DNA from: Raffaelea ambrosiae
Taxonomy: Eukaryota; Ascomycota; Sordariomycetes; Ophiostomatales; Ophiostomataceae
Length of the DNA: 64,000 nt
Reading direction: 5' to 3'
Assembly (NCBI GenBank): GCA_002778195.1
Contig: PCDI01000007.1
Span: forward strand, 853,127-917,126
The stretch's first letter is position 1; every line of letters begins with the position of its first letter. Below the pieces are notes generated by a model. The model was not told the DNA's origin, did no database searches, and saw only the letters and a program-made list of their open reading frames with translations. Made by a program: the position numbers and the translations under genes. This document shows, in pieces, positions 22,202 to 34,132 of the stretch.

Positions 22202-22701
22202 TCAGCCGCCCTGCTCTACATACATGCTCGAAGTTCCGAGTAGTGTTTCTTCAATAGCCAATGACACGCACAGACTGCCCACCCCAGTAATCCATGGCTG
22301 TTACGGGGACGAGTAAACGAAAAACAAAATAAGAAAAGTGTTGAACGATTTGCATTGTGATTCTTTATACAAAATAGATCACTTGACGAGCGACAGATCT
22401 TGTAGGAGGCATTGATGCTGTGTCTACATGCAAGTGAGGAGTAGGCTGGAGTAGGCATGACCTCGCGTTATGAATATGAACGTGGTTTCTGTCACTCTCT
22501 ATTTTTCTTTTCTTTCAAAACAGTGTTACAATAATTATTTCATGGTCTCGTATATGACAGCTAGTTGCATCTGCAAATAATGTGGCGCCTGTACGGGATT
22601 GAGACAACCCTGCATCTCTCAACAGGCCGCAAATACGCGCACCGGGTCTGACAGACGGGTTGCTAAATTGTATTGTACCACTGCTCCTGCTTGGACTCCT
22701 T
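22202..22701. other. Intergenic between F-box pseudogene and F-box gene
   Basis: This AT-richer stretch holds the intact F-box gene's 3' flank. A minus-strand 80-codon frame at 22216-22458 shows no similarity to the F-box proteins. Nothing else was recognised. Confidence 0.35.
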
Positions 22702-25125
22702 CTATTCCCTACAGCGTTTCAGAAATGACACCTAATGAGACCAACATGCCATCGTACTAAGAGAGTCAACGTGATGCCAATTTTGCCTTCATTTTTTTTT
22801 CTTCATTTTTTTAGGAAATAACTCACCTTTGTCCAATACAACCCAGTGATGGTTGACCCAGGGACCACAGACAGCATTCTGTGTTCCCAGTTGTTGGGAT
22901 CGTGTTGGAGATCGGCAGAGTCGTTTTCAAAGAACGAATGTGATCGGCCTCGGTTGGTGTATATCTGGGAGCCATTGGATCAGAACGATTGACCGTCCGT
23001 ATCTAGAAGGTGAATCTTGTCAAACAATGGCAACTCACTGTCATGGACTCTACTGTCCCTGGTCTGTACACCCAGTTCGAGCTGTTGTCAAGCCTGTGAC
23101 TGATATGCACCTTGATGCCAGAGATCATCTCGCCCCTGGGACCATCAATGGGAAAGTGTGTTTTCTTGTCGTATTTGGATACGCAAGTGCGTGGATGGCA
23201 GCCAACTTTGCGGTAGTTCTTCGGTACACTGTCCGTATCATAGTGGAACTCCATTTCCAATAGGACGCCTTGGCTTGTCACGGTCAGACCTGTTAGATGG
23301 CGAAGGTGGCTCCCCTGTGTGCCGCCGAACAGCGTCCAGCAGACGGGTTGGTATTCCGCCAGTGAATTCTCTCTTGCAAGGAAGCAAGATTCATTCAAGT
23401 GCAGACGAGCATCGGGGACCCGCGGGTACCAGAGAGCCCAGTCGCGCAGTGGGTGCTCTTCGGGGGCTGTATGTTCCGTCTTGTCTGACGTGCACTCGGC
23501 AACAGCCAAGCAGACCATCTTGCAGCCCTGTGTCTGGTCAGCTCGAAATTTGCCAAACCTGATCAAAAAAAAAAAAAAAAAGGGCCCGCTTACATCAAAC
23601 GAAGCTCTGATAGCGAGCAACGGTCTTGATCGCACCAGACGGCTTGTCTTTGGCACGTCGTGTGTGCTTCCAAACCACTCCGATTTTTGGCCGCCATCGT
23701 AGACGCACTGGACGCCTTGCACGCCTCGTGATCCGACGGCTAGTTCAAACCCTTCCAGGCTGTTGTTCACCTGAAGGTTGCGCTCCTCCCCTGGCCTTCC
23801 GCGATAGCCAAACTGAATCTGGTCCCCCGTCTGGGGGACGAGTCTCATTCCTGCAATGTACGCGGCATCCCCAAGCTCAACCGTGGAAAAGACCACCTGG
23901 GCTAGCTGGTCCGGAAGACCTGTTTTCTGCTCATACAGTCCGCGACAGCCTTCCGCAAACTCCGCAAGAGTCGGGGATTCATTCCTAACACAACCTGCTG
24001 CTTCGGTCCAGACCAGGTGATGAGCATCATACTCGGGTATAGGAGGAAGCCGCATCAGTGCGTCGTCCCTGTCCCGACAGCGTAGACTCTTTTGGATGCG
24101 CCGGATCAAGCCCCACACTCGTGCCCGGTTCCTCACGGCGCCGGCGAGACGGTGTTTGCTGGTACTGCGGTATATGGACCGCCAGTCGCACGAGATGGGC
24201 CAATGTTGCGACTCGAAAATCCAAGAGCGTTCTCCGGCAGGTGGCAGGAACCTGGAGGCCCAGAATGGGTGGCTTTCAAAAACTGGCTGGAAGCGTCTCG
24301 ACGCCAAGCGGGCCGTCAGAGCGTCTGTGGTCGGCAGAAAGGTGGCAATCAAGACGACGAGTTCGAGCGGGATAGCATCGAATGGGTCCTCTGCGTTTGG
24401 GACTGCCACGAGTTTTGTCGGCCTCCCTCGCCTCCTTTCTGTAGCCTTGGTTGCTCGGGGAGGAGGAGGAGTCTGGGGGGGTTCGTCGGGCAGTTTCTGG
24501 ATCTCTGGCACGAGTAGAGGGTCTCGAAAGACCCCCAAGTTTTGCTTCTCGTCGGCATCGTTTGGAATTGGAAAGACTCGATCCTCCCATGGGTAGAAGC
24601 CGTCGTTGTCCACGGACACCAGACCGCCGTAATCGTCTCCCCAGCTGAGTGAATGCACTGCGCGTGGAAACGGGAGAGACTGGCACACATCCAATAGAGC
24701 CTCGATTGGGACTTCTGCCCCGTCATAGGCCATCTCGAGCAGGGACCAGCATGTCTCATGGATGCAAAACGCGTACTTTTCGGAGCGATTCCGTATTGCC
24801 TGCGCCATGACACTCACAGACTGCTCGTTGGGAAGCACGCAGCCTGGGTCGTCCCATCGACCGTTGAACGAAAGTGGCGCTGTCCAGGTCGTGGAATCCC
24901 GGTCGTTGAAAATGCCAACACCTGAGACGGAAACATCCGCATCTTTGCGATGAACTTGGTTGAATTAGGCCAGGGACGTGCAGTGGCAAAGGGCAAGAAT
25001 CTTTTTTTCTTCTGCTTCTGGCACTTACGGATCCGAAATTGGTTCATCCAGCTTGGTTCAAGGGAGTCATTTTCGCTCACAATATCTTGCCCGCACACGA
25101 CGCAGCCAAAGATAGTGGGCAGCAT
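22702..25125 (-). CDS. F-box protein of a fungal-specific family
   Basis: Five proposed exons (25029-25125, 23594-24921, 23039-23527, 22827-22964, 22702-22731) keep one frame and give about 693 residues. The N terminus has a Cys-x2-Cys (CVVCGQD). A segment with WGDDYGGLVSVDNDGFYPWE follows, then an F-box (DPFDAIPLELVVLIATFLPT, about residue 205) that should bind Skp1, then a large C-terminal domain of unknown fold. That domain contains GYRGR and DNSSNWVYRP. I know such proteins as expanded families in filamentous ascomycetes without a defined substrate. The 66-nt intron at 23528-23593 contains a T17 run, GTAAGC, a CTGAC branch site and ACACAG. The last two introns (GTGAGT each) are less certain, and reading through the final donor would end the protein seven codons later. 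Confidence 0.7.
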
Positions 25126-26700
25126 TTTCGCATTGGCTGGCCAGAAAGTTCAATCATCCAGATTGGCTTGCCTTCAGAGGAGAAGTTGAGATTGAAAATT
25201 CTCTCTGCGGGAAGAGAAACGCATCACTCGTCGGCTGATTGGCGGGCTTGAGGATGTACTCGCCTGTGCTGCCTAGCCTTAGTTGCGATCCACGCAGCCC
25301 GAGCAATCGGCTCTGCTGCCTTGCCAGAAGGAGCGTAGACGACTGCAATGCTTACTGCCCTGCGGGAATACACGCTTGGCCTCGAAACTGTGTGTGGCTC
25401 ACGCGCACAAGGCGCATATGCTCTGTGACGGAAAACAACCCACAACGTAGTTATAGCCTACAGAGTCTTCTTCTTTGCTCAACGGCAGCACCATGGCAGA
25501 CGCCGTGGAAGGCCGTAGCCAGAACCAGCTCCCAAGCCCGCCTGAAATACCGTATTCTGGCAGTGTAAGTGCACGACCGAAGACATGCATTTCCTTGCCA
25601 CTGCGCAGCACGGGCGAGACTAGCATCCGCTCGATCAGTACATGAAGAATCATGCCCTGGTTCGCTTCTACAACAAAATCATCTCCGTGACCGAACGGCA
25701 TGATACATTCGCGATGTGGCATTGCATCATCCAGCGCTATTGCTCTTCCCATTATGGATACATCCCCATATACAACAACGAATTGATTCCTGCGACGCCG
25801 TGGCGGGAAGAATACAAAGACATCTAGATCGGCTTGGCTGGGGTCAAGAGCATCGTCCTCGGGAACGACGCCGAAACACGGGGCAAAGTGCTGGAGGTGC
25901 TGCAATACCTCGCGGGCATGCGCTCCAGCAATCAAGACCCGACCCTGCCCATCTACGGCATCGCCTCTGTCGGGCGACTGAACCGGTTCGGTGGATGCAA
26001 ACTACGAAGAGTGGAAACGCACGGAAGCCCTGCGTGATTCTGGAGGCAAAAACTGATGGAAACAGCAAGTGAAAACGCAAATTACGGAAGGCAAACATCA
26101 ATTTGACCAAACCCCTAATTACGGCCTGTTTTGTTTTCTAACATGAAAGCAAAAAGAAAGCAAAAAAAAAAAAAAAGAGTGACCAACATGGTTTCTATTG
26201 TCATTCCATAACACGCTTAAAACCAACAGACAACTTCAACGAACACGCCTTGTACTACAAGGTGTCAAAGCAACATATCAGCAATAGAAGGCGACAAGCA
26301 AAAAGCAAGAGCAAAAAAAATCACGTACAGCAGCGGGTATTCGCTGGTCGTCACCGACCCAACTACTAATCCGCCGATTGCTGGTTTAACTAGGGGAGAG
26401 CGGACGGGATCCCGTGCTTCCCAGCATCTATGGCCGTACGTGGAAGAAGCAGCGTGTTGTTTGTGGCTATATGGGAGGAACTGACCACAAAACTGGGAAG
26501 ACGAGTGAGCCTCACGTAAATCAGCACACATACACACACAACTACGGCTACCTATTCTGCACACACATTCCCTGGACAACTTCCCTATACAACTTTGAAC
26601 ATATTTTTTGTTATTCTTCATTCTTCTACGTTTTGAGGAGGGAGACCTCTGCGAGTTGCTTCAACCCCCCTCCCCGGCAGCAAAGAGCAAGTATGTGATA
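25126..26700. other. Intergenic 1.6 kb with one unassigned open frame
   Basis: This contains the F-box gene promoter and the 3' flank of the CCCH/SMR gene. The right half (26040-26640) is AT-rich with an A15 run near 26161. Apart from the minus-strand frame listed separately, nothing coding was recognised. Confidence 0.35.
25399..25996 (-). CDS. Unidentified open frame, possible gene remnant
   Basis: A minus-strand frame stays open for about 600 bases. Its conceptual product has mixed composition (segments such as FVVVYGDVSIMGRAIALDDA and LPEYGISGGLGSWFWLRP) and does not look like a shadow of another gene. The first in-frame ATG lies well inside, near the IMGRAIAL segment, so either an upstream exon is missing or the gene is broken. 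I do not recognise the family. It could be an exon of a spliced gene starting near 26110, where an ATG with a hydrophobic, Arg/Phe-rich N terminus occurs in another frame, or a decayed copy. Confidence 0.25.
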
Positions 26701-29242
26701 TTAACGGAGACCTTTCGGGGCATCCTTGGAAGACTGATCCCGGACAAGCAGCTTCACCTTGCCTTCGCCAATCTCGACGCCCTGGGCCAAGATGTCCACG
26801 GGCTCTTCGCTCCTCGCCGGCGTGCCCGACTTGGATGTTGACGCAGTTGTGCTGCTGCCACCGCCACTCCGGCTACCGTTGCCAGCACCGCTGCCAGCAC
26901 CACTGCCGCGGAGCAGCGACTTGTCCCAGCTGCGCGCGTCGATGCCCAGGATGCCGCCCATGTTGTTGCGATCGCTAGGCACAGAGAACTCGCGGTAGGC
27001 GTAGCGCCACTCGTTCAAGAAGCTTCGGATGGCCTTACCCACCTTGTCTTTCCCGTTCTTGCTGTGGTGGCCCGTCCCGGTGACCGCATAGATTGGCCGT
27101 GACTCGTTGCCATTGTCCAGCAGGACCCGCTCTAGATACTCGACCGCTTCCTCGGCATGCAGACCATGCAAGTCTACGTAGATCTCGGAGTTGCCCGAGT
27201 TGCCCTTGTTCCGCTCCTCGTACAGTTCGCGTGCCGCCTCGCGGTGGGCTTTTCGCATTAGATCGTTCTCGCTTTGGCCGCGCAAACTGAGCGCCTTGGC
27301 TGCGCGTGCATCGTTACGGTTCCAGGCTTGAGCAGCACTTTGAATACGCACGTTAGATCAGGTCGTCCGGAAACAGCACCGATGAGCAAACAAATTGCCC
27401 TGCTTACCTCTGTAGAAACTTGTTCCTCAGGCCGCCGTGCTTGATAGCCTCCTGGCGGGCCTTGAGGTATGCTTTATTCGCCTTGTCGCCCGTTTCCAGC
27501 CATGGGATATGCTTGGGCGTAGGGATGGCTTGTGCGGCAGGGCTGTTCTCTCCATTTCGCATATTGGCCGAGCTGCCGTTGCGGCCCAGCTTTCTGGATA
27601 CTTGACGCGGGGATGACGAAGACGAGTCCGGTCCCGGCGAAGGAGACATTTTTACGATATCGGCGAGCGAGCTCGGCGTATAGGTGCCCGTGCCGCCCTC
27701 TTTGTGGTGGCTATGGCCGCCTCGTTTGCCGTGGTGCTTCTTGCCGCTTCCTTTGACAGATGCCGATCCTAGAGACGGGAATGCTTCTGTGTCGTCAATG
27801 GAAGGGGCGGCCTGGTTGCCGCCGTCGTTCTTGTGCATTTGATGGCGGCTGCTGGGACGCGAACGGGGCCGCAAGATCTCACCGTTGGCTCCGCCAGTAT
27901 AGCCAGGTAATTTGAAGCCTGGTGGCGGCGTCAGGCCTACGGCGGGATAGTTGCCAGGAGAAGCAAATAGAGGCTGCTGCTCTGGCGTGCCTGGCTGTGG
28001 CTGCAGCACGGGGAATGCGTTGTAATCATGCAGCTGAATGTTGGCCGGTCCCATTTGCGATAGAGGCGTATTCGTGCCGTCCAGTGCCAGGCGGTTCATC
28101 AGGTGTGCAGGATCATGCGAGAAGACGCACGTCTTGCCCGCAAGACAGTTTCCGGCAACCCAATATCTTACATGGGTCAGAGACACCAGTCTACGTAACG
28201 GCAAAGAGACAAAACATAAAAACCCAAGACAAAACAAAACTTACTTGCAGATGTGGTTGCTGAGATCATGGCTGAAGCGGCAGTCGGCACGGAGACACTG
28301 GCCCGTAGACAGGAAGAACTTGCATAGCACGCCAGATTTCTGATCGGCCGGTGTGGACGGTCTGATATCGGGTGTCATGGATTTGCCAATCAGGATGCCG
28401 CCGGTCCCATCGTCGGACGGAGCAAGATTTTGGCCCGAAGCATTGGCAGCAGCAGCCGCTAGAGCAAATGCCGCCACGTCCTGCTGCTGCTGTTGATGGT
28501 CCTGCTGCTGCTGCTCCATGATGGCTGTGATCGTGGCTCCGAGATCGTAGCCGTGCATGGCCAGAGCGGCGTCGATCTCCTCGTCGGTCTGTGTCGGCCC
28601 TAGGATGGAGCGCAGCATATCGTAGGGGGTCATATCGTTCTGCTGCGACGAGACGGAAAACTCGGGAGCCGCTGCATTCAGCCCGCTGGATGTGCCGACC
28701 GAGGATGTGACACTAGCAGCATCGTCGCTGACAAGCCAGTCGACATTGTCGGTCTGCTGGGAATCGCCAAAGAACTCGGCAGCGGGGGTGTTGTCACTGG
28801 CAAATTCGTACGCGTTGAGGCTCGGACTGTTCGGAATAGCAGGCGTGGCAAAGGCCAGACGCGGCGAGGGACGGGGCGACCCGAAAGGCGACGGGGCCGC
28901 GGACTTGTTGGTCCGGTTGAAAACCGGGGGTACGAAACCAGGAGGTGCCAGCGGACTTACGCCGAGACGCGGTGAGCCGGTGACCGGCGTCGCAGAGCCG
29001 CGCCAGGAAGCTGGAGAGGGTCGTCGCAAGATGGTCTGTCGGATGGGCGGTGGGGACACGGCACTTCCACCGCCTTCGCGGTAGCGCCATACGGCGTCTA
29101 GCACGGCATTTTCAAGGGTATGGCCCTGGAGGGTGGTCTCCTTCTTGAGCAGGGCCTCGAGCTTGTCGATCTTGTCCTCCTCCTCGAGACTAGCATCCTG
29201 CAGGACCGGCAAGCAGATGTCGTACGTTTCGTCGGATACCAT
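26701..29242 (-). CDS. CCCH zinc-finger and SMR-domain protein
   Basis: Exons 28245-29242, 27408-28166 and 26701-27337 give 797 residues. Both introns (78 and 70 nt) have GTAAGY donors. The order is a helical N-terminal region, a CUE-like ubiquitin-binding segment (PYDMLRSILGPTQTDEEIDA, about residue 215), two CCCH zinc fingers (CKFFLSTGQCLRADCRFSH and CKYWVAGNCLAGKTCVFSH, about residues 305-350, the second split by the intron just after its first Cys), a disordered linker, and an SMR domain (DLHGLHAEEAVEYL and VTGTGHHSKNG, about residues 640-720). Fungal proteins with this layout are thought to bind or cleave mRNA in ribosome-linked quality control, as for yeast Cue2 and other SMR nucleases. 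The specific role here is inference. Confidence 0.86.
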
Positions 29243-30915
29243 TGTGTCGATGTATACTGGAGAGTAGCGGGGAAAGTAGATGGGCAGAATCAATGGAGCA
29301 TATGAGTTGAAGTCAAGAGAAACGGAACAAAGGAGAAGCGCAAAGCAACAGCAAAACAGAACAAAAAAAAATATCGGAAAAACAAAAAAAGGTGCACAAA
29401 GCCGCGGGAGGTCGTCAAAGGAGACTAGGACGACTGTTTTTCTGGAGAGGCAGAGCAAATTCAAGGCTGCTATACAGGCGTGTCTGCGTGTCTTATGAGG
29501 TATCGAGGCAGTGTGCTGGTAAGTGTCAAGGTTGGTATAGGCACTCAGTCTCGGTCCCGGTCACTCATCTATGGCGTGGTGCAGTCGAGGGCAGAGGCCA
29601 GAGTCATCGAAAGGGAAGCGTAGACAGCGCTGTGATGCCGCCGGGTCGCATGGTGACAATGTGGACGAGTTTCGAGAATGGGGGGTTCTAACAGGGGGGA
29701 CGGAGCAGCAGCGTGGCCGGTCAGCAAGAGGGTCGGCACGGACAGGCAAGCCCGGGAGATGGCGAGGCAGGCGGCGATTGGGTGGCTTACCTTCTTCTGT
29801 GCTTGCGGGAGTCTAGACACCAACACACAGCCAGGAAGGCGCAACAAGTACTGAAGCGAGACGTAGACGAAAGCAGGGGCAAGCGAGGCCAAGACGGAAG
29901 TAAGCAGAGAGCGGGGAACCGAAGGCAGCTGCCGTGGGGGCGGTAAAGCAAGAGCGTGTCCGCTGGCGATGCTGTGGCTGGGCGACAGATCAAGACGAGG
30001 GGGAAAAGGAAACAAAATAAAGAAGGGGAAATGAGGCAGAAGAACGAAGAAATTCAGACGCAACGAGGAACGAAAGGAGACGCTCGGACCAGTCGCAGCG
30101 TCAGCGCAGGCGAGGCAGCGTCACGGGGGTGAGATTGGCTGGGCCTGTTGTGTGCCGCGAGTGCTGCTCCAATCAGGAAACGAGCGGTGTTCAGCTGGGG
30201 CGGTTGGCGATAGACGGGATTGTCGTCGTGATAGAGGAGGGTGGTGGTGATGAAGGAGAGGGTGTGGGCAAATGGCCCGTGGGCGGCGCAGGAGTGTCGT
30301 CAGGAAAGCGCAGGGAAGGAGCGAAGGGACAGCGCAGGGAAGGCGCAAGCAATCAAGGGTGCGCGGCAGGAGAGAGGCTGGCGATGACAGCTCGCTGACG
30401 GGGTTAAGTGGAGTTTGTGCTAGGGAGGGAGGGGAACTCTGCGTGGGGTTAGCTGTTTGGCCTCTGAGCTTGAGCTATTTCGCCACAGCTGTGGGCGCTG
30501 TAGCTGCCCTGAAGTGCAGACCGACATTGGCTGTAGGGGGGCTTCTTAGGGGCAAGTACAGGGGCTGACCGCACACCGATAGCACATGTGCGCCAAGACT
30601 GTACGGCACGAGCATGGCCGACGCTGATTGGCTGCGCACTCGTGTCACACTCTATTAAGGGGCATGTAGAGGGTGCCAACTGCTCCTTCCTCGACCGTCC
30701 GTGGCTTGCGTCTGTGAGAGTAGCGACCGGTGTTTCTGACGGCCAGACTTGCCTGCGCTGAGTGGTTCCTCAGGATTCGCCGGACATGTGACCTCTTCGT
30801 TCTCATCCAATGCTTTTATTTTCCAGCAGTGCTATGCAAACAGGTTTTCAGAGAAATCAACTAATCAAAAAAGTAAAAAATTTCATCAAGGAAGTATCGA
30901 AAAATACCCGACTTG
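29243..30915. promoter_or_regulatory. Long upstream region of the CCCH/SMR gene
   Basis: This 1.7-kb region lies between two leftward genes. It should hold a long 5' UTR and promoter for the CCCH/SMR gene and the 3' flank of the F-box/JmjC gene. The plus strand is strongly purine-rich (so the minus-strand transcript is pyrimidine-rich) from 29300 to 30400, with repeated GCGCAGGGAAGG-type units near 30307-30345. No gene was recognised. Confidence 0.4.
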
Positions 30916-32650
30916 TCATGGAGTTTCGTCAAAATCATCGTCGTCTCCGCCGAACCCAAACGTGAATCCACCGCTGCCGGCGCCGCCGTCTGTTCGTACC
31001 CGCTTCTGGCTGTTGTTGTCGTTGGTCGCGTGCCCCGTTGCCTTCATGTCCTCTTCAAGTGTCTTTTGGCTTTCCCCCCTCACGATGGCATTCCATGTCC
31101 GCTTCTTTCGATTGTCGCGGCGGGCAATCTCCTCCTGCGCATCATCCAACTCGGCCGGGTGGGTTTCTCTCAGACGCTCCACAAACAGCCCGTAAGGGTC
31201 GGTAACCGTCCGTGCAAAGCCCGTCACCTGCTCCGGGCGGTCCCGCAGGAACAACAGAACCTGTGCCAGGTGTGACTTGGGGACAAAATTCTGTGTAAGG
31301 GCAATGCCCGCCTCCAGATTGACTACCAGGTGCCACCACCCACTCGGTACATGCAGGATCTCTCCCTTGCGACACACGCCTTCTATGCAGCCCGGCTGGC
31401 GCCGTGCCTCAGCATGAAACGTGAGCAGCCACTCGGCAATGCTGAGCGGGCTGGTCACCTCGCTCTTGTCTGCGGACACGTACACGCCCGGCACTGCCGT
31501 GGCCGGCGGGAACATGATCCAGTATTTGGCGCCTTGTACCACAGCGTTCCATGCGCTTGTTCCGTTGGGATCCTTGTGGAATGTCGATCCGCTCCGTGTG
31601 GGGCCAATGATCACCCAGCGGTGTGCCGGGCGGTCGTGTCCCAGAGATTCAAACAGATCCTGTCCAAAGCAGTCGGGCCTCCAGTATACCGGCGAATCTG
31701 CGGGAGACGTCACGTCCTCGTCTTTGTTTCTCGCATCTCCCACGCGGATGTCCATTTTCTCCACGAATTTGCGGTCAAAGAGGTAGAGCGGGCTTTCGTC
31801 GGCTGTGTTGCGGAGGTACTGGTCATACAGACTGTACGGCCAGTCTACGGACTCGGCCCGGAACGCTATATCGGCATACCTGGCCTGGAGGTTGTCTAAG
31901 GACCAGTCTTTGAGCACCGGCCAGCGCCGGACGCACTCAGTCAGAATGAATGGAGTATCGCTCCACTCGGCAGCAAACTCAGCATACGCCAAGTCGTCGA
32001 ATCGGCGGATCTGGTTGGCCTCGGGTATGTCTGACGCATACTCTTCCAGGGCAATGTTGCTGCAGACAAATGGCCGATGCAGAACGTCTGAAAACACGTT
32101 GCTACAGTTAATCTGGACCCCTGACGCTTCCCGTGGCCTCTTCTGCAGCGAATCTCGCCAAGTTCCTCTCCAGACATCTGGTTGCCATGCCTCCGTTCTA
32201 CCTTTGTTAGCAATGGCCAAATATTGAGTACTCGTGGCCGAAGAATGGTGCTTACTCCAACGCCAGAGTCTTCCAAAGGTCGTCATAGTTGCAGCATGCG
32301 AAGAGGAATTTGCATGTGGAGCCCAAAGCAGTCAGTGTTGGTGCATCTAGATACTCCAGGAAATGCATCACAATTTCGTCTGGCAGGATCTGGAATGGTC
32401 CGGCTGCCACCTTAGCGTCTGGGCTGTTAGACAGGTACCTGTTTCCAAGAGGCTTGATCCCGAGTGGATGGGTTGGCATGGGCGAGTCCTGGCTGCAAGG
32501 TTCAACAGGAATATCTCTTCCAGGGGTGTCTGCCTCTGAGATGTCTTCCGGATTCATCCTGTCAGACGCCGGGTCTGTCAGTGGCGGAGAAATCAATTGC
32601 GATGCCGCTGTGTCAATAAGCGGCATGTCCACTCTAAGGGGAGAAGCCAT
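30916..32650 (-). CDS. F-box and JmjC domain protein (JMJD6-like)
   Basis: Exons 32256-32650 and 30916-32197 (58-nt intron, GTAAGC...CTAAC...GGTAG) give 558 residues. An F-box (FQILPDEIVMHFLEYLDAPT, about residue 88) is fused to a JmjC Fe(II)/2-oxoglutarate dioxygenase domain. The metal triad is visible as His339 and Asp341 in STFHKDPNGTSAWNAV and His421 in PSGWWHLVVNLE. The Lys in QGAKYWIMFPP is the likely 2-oxoglutarate contact. This arrangement matches the JMJD6/phosphatidylserine-receptor-like branch, whose animal member hydroxylates lysines on splicing proteins. The F-box suggests recruitment to an SCF ubiquitin ligase. The tail is acidic and Gly/Phe-rich. The gene is divergent from eIF4A. 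Confidence 0.88.
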
Positions 32651-34132
32651 GGCCTCTAAATATTAAGAAAACCACAAAAAAGTCGAGTTCCTGGACGTAG
32701 AGATGTGTGCTTTGCGGCCGCTTCACAGGGCCATATTATTATTGATACATCATTTGGCTCTCCAACCCGTCCCCAAACCTCTTAAAAAAAAAAAAAAAAA
32801 ACACAGTACCTGCCCTTACCACTTACAGACAAGCTCAAATTCGCAAATTCAACGGTGTCACGTGGTTAGAAACCAACCCACAAGAGGTATTGAACCCAAC
32901 ATTACGAGCGGAGAGTCACCATGTTTGCCTGGCGTCGAATGTAACATTTCGGCCAAAGCTCAGTGACAAAAGCCAGTGTCATTGTGTTGGCCCTACGCAT
33001 CTGTGACTGCATCCAACCGTTCAGCGGCACGCCACGATGAGTCTAGTTGCTATGCTACGACCGTGGATTACCGCTTTCAGCACGTCCTGTCAGGGCAAAC
33101 ACGGCGAGCAGACGCGCACACAAAGGACAGTCATAGTAGAGTGGGCAGATCACGGGAAGACTGATTAACTGGTGACCGGAAGCACATCGAGTGACTGGCC
33201 GGGCCGCCAAGAATCGTCCAGTAAGACCGATCCGTTTCTGCGGGCTGTCGCCAATCTGGTGTGCTGCATGCGCAAGCAAAAGTCTCTTTTCTCCGTAGCA
33301 GATGCACCGTCCGGATGCAACAGATGTGCGTGCTGGCGCTCTGCGTGTTCCACCGCCCACAGACTTTTGCTGTTCTGCGCCACCACGACAGCACTTTTTT
33401 GCCCCTCCGTACGATATTGTAATTTTCTGTGATTTCTCTGGCTCATCCGGTGCCCCACCGTAATCGCCCGGGCCTTGTTTTGGGACTAGCGCTACGGACA
33501 GGGAAAAAAACTGACATACTGCTAGTGGCTCTGTGGCTGCGAAGAGCCCTGTTTGCCTCCTCGTCTCACAAAAAATAAAAAATCCGACCACAAAATAAGC
33601 CCCTCTCTTGCTCTCGGACGAGTGGGGACACTACCACCAATTTTCACGTCGCTACTGGCTAGATTTTTTTTTTTGCCTGCCTTTTGCCTGGTTTGCGCGC
33701 GCGCCTTCCCCTCCACCACCAACAGCACCCCCCTTTCACGGGCAGAGGAGGAATAATATTAAGGAAGAAACTTTTTTTCTTCTCCCTCACAAAAAAAAAA
33801 TCCCACTTTCCAAACAACCACAACCAACCCAAATCACAACCACCACAAAAGCGTACTTCACCTCTAGATTTTGACATTCTCTCGTTTCTTTTGACGAACG
33901 AGGGTTTTTTATCATAATCTAGCTTTTCTTCTACGTCTTTTTAATCGCCCTTCATTTTCGCCTTGCCGGCTGGAATCCGCAGGACTTCTTTTCTCAGAAA
34001 AAGAATTTTGTCTGTGGAAAATTTTGAACTTCGATTCCACCTCACCTTCTTTCGCACGCCTTTTTCCCTGTTTTCTAGATCTCAAGCAGCGCTTGCGGAT
34101 CTAGGAAACTTTTGCCAACTCAACCCGCGATT
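32651..34132. promoter_or_regulatory. Divergent promoter region, F-box/JmjC gene / eIF4A
   Basis: This 1.5-kb gap between divergent genes has an A18 run near 32784-32801. The eIF4A side (33650-34130) is C/T-rich with poly-T and poly-A runs, as is common in highly expressed fungal promoters. A tRNA-like fragment at about 32885-32930 did not fold. No gene was recognised. Confidence 0.45.

Noticed and set aside
23559..23593. 35-nt intron ending at GATCAG in the F-box gene
   Set aside because: Too short, lacks a branch site and breaks the frame. The 66-nt intron ending ACACAG has a CTGAC branch site and keeps the frame.
32885..32930. tRNA-like T-arm and Thr-type anticodon loop on the minus strand
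   Set aside because: Acceptor, T and anticodon stems do not pair and no A-box is found.
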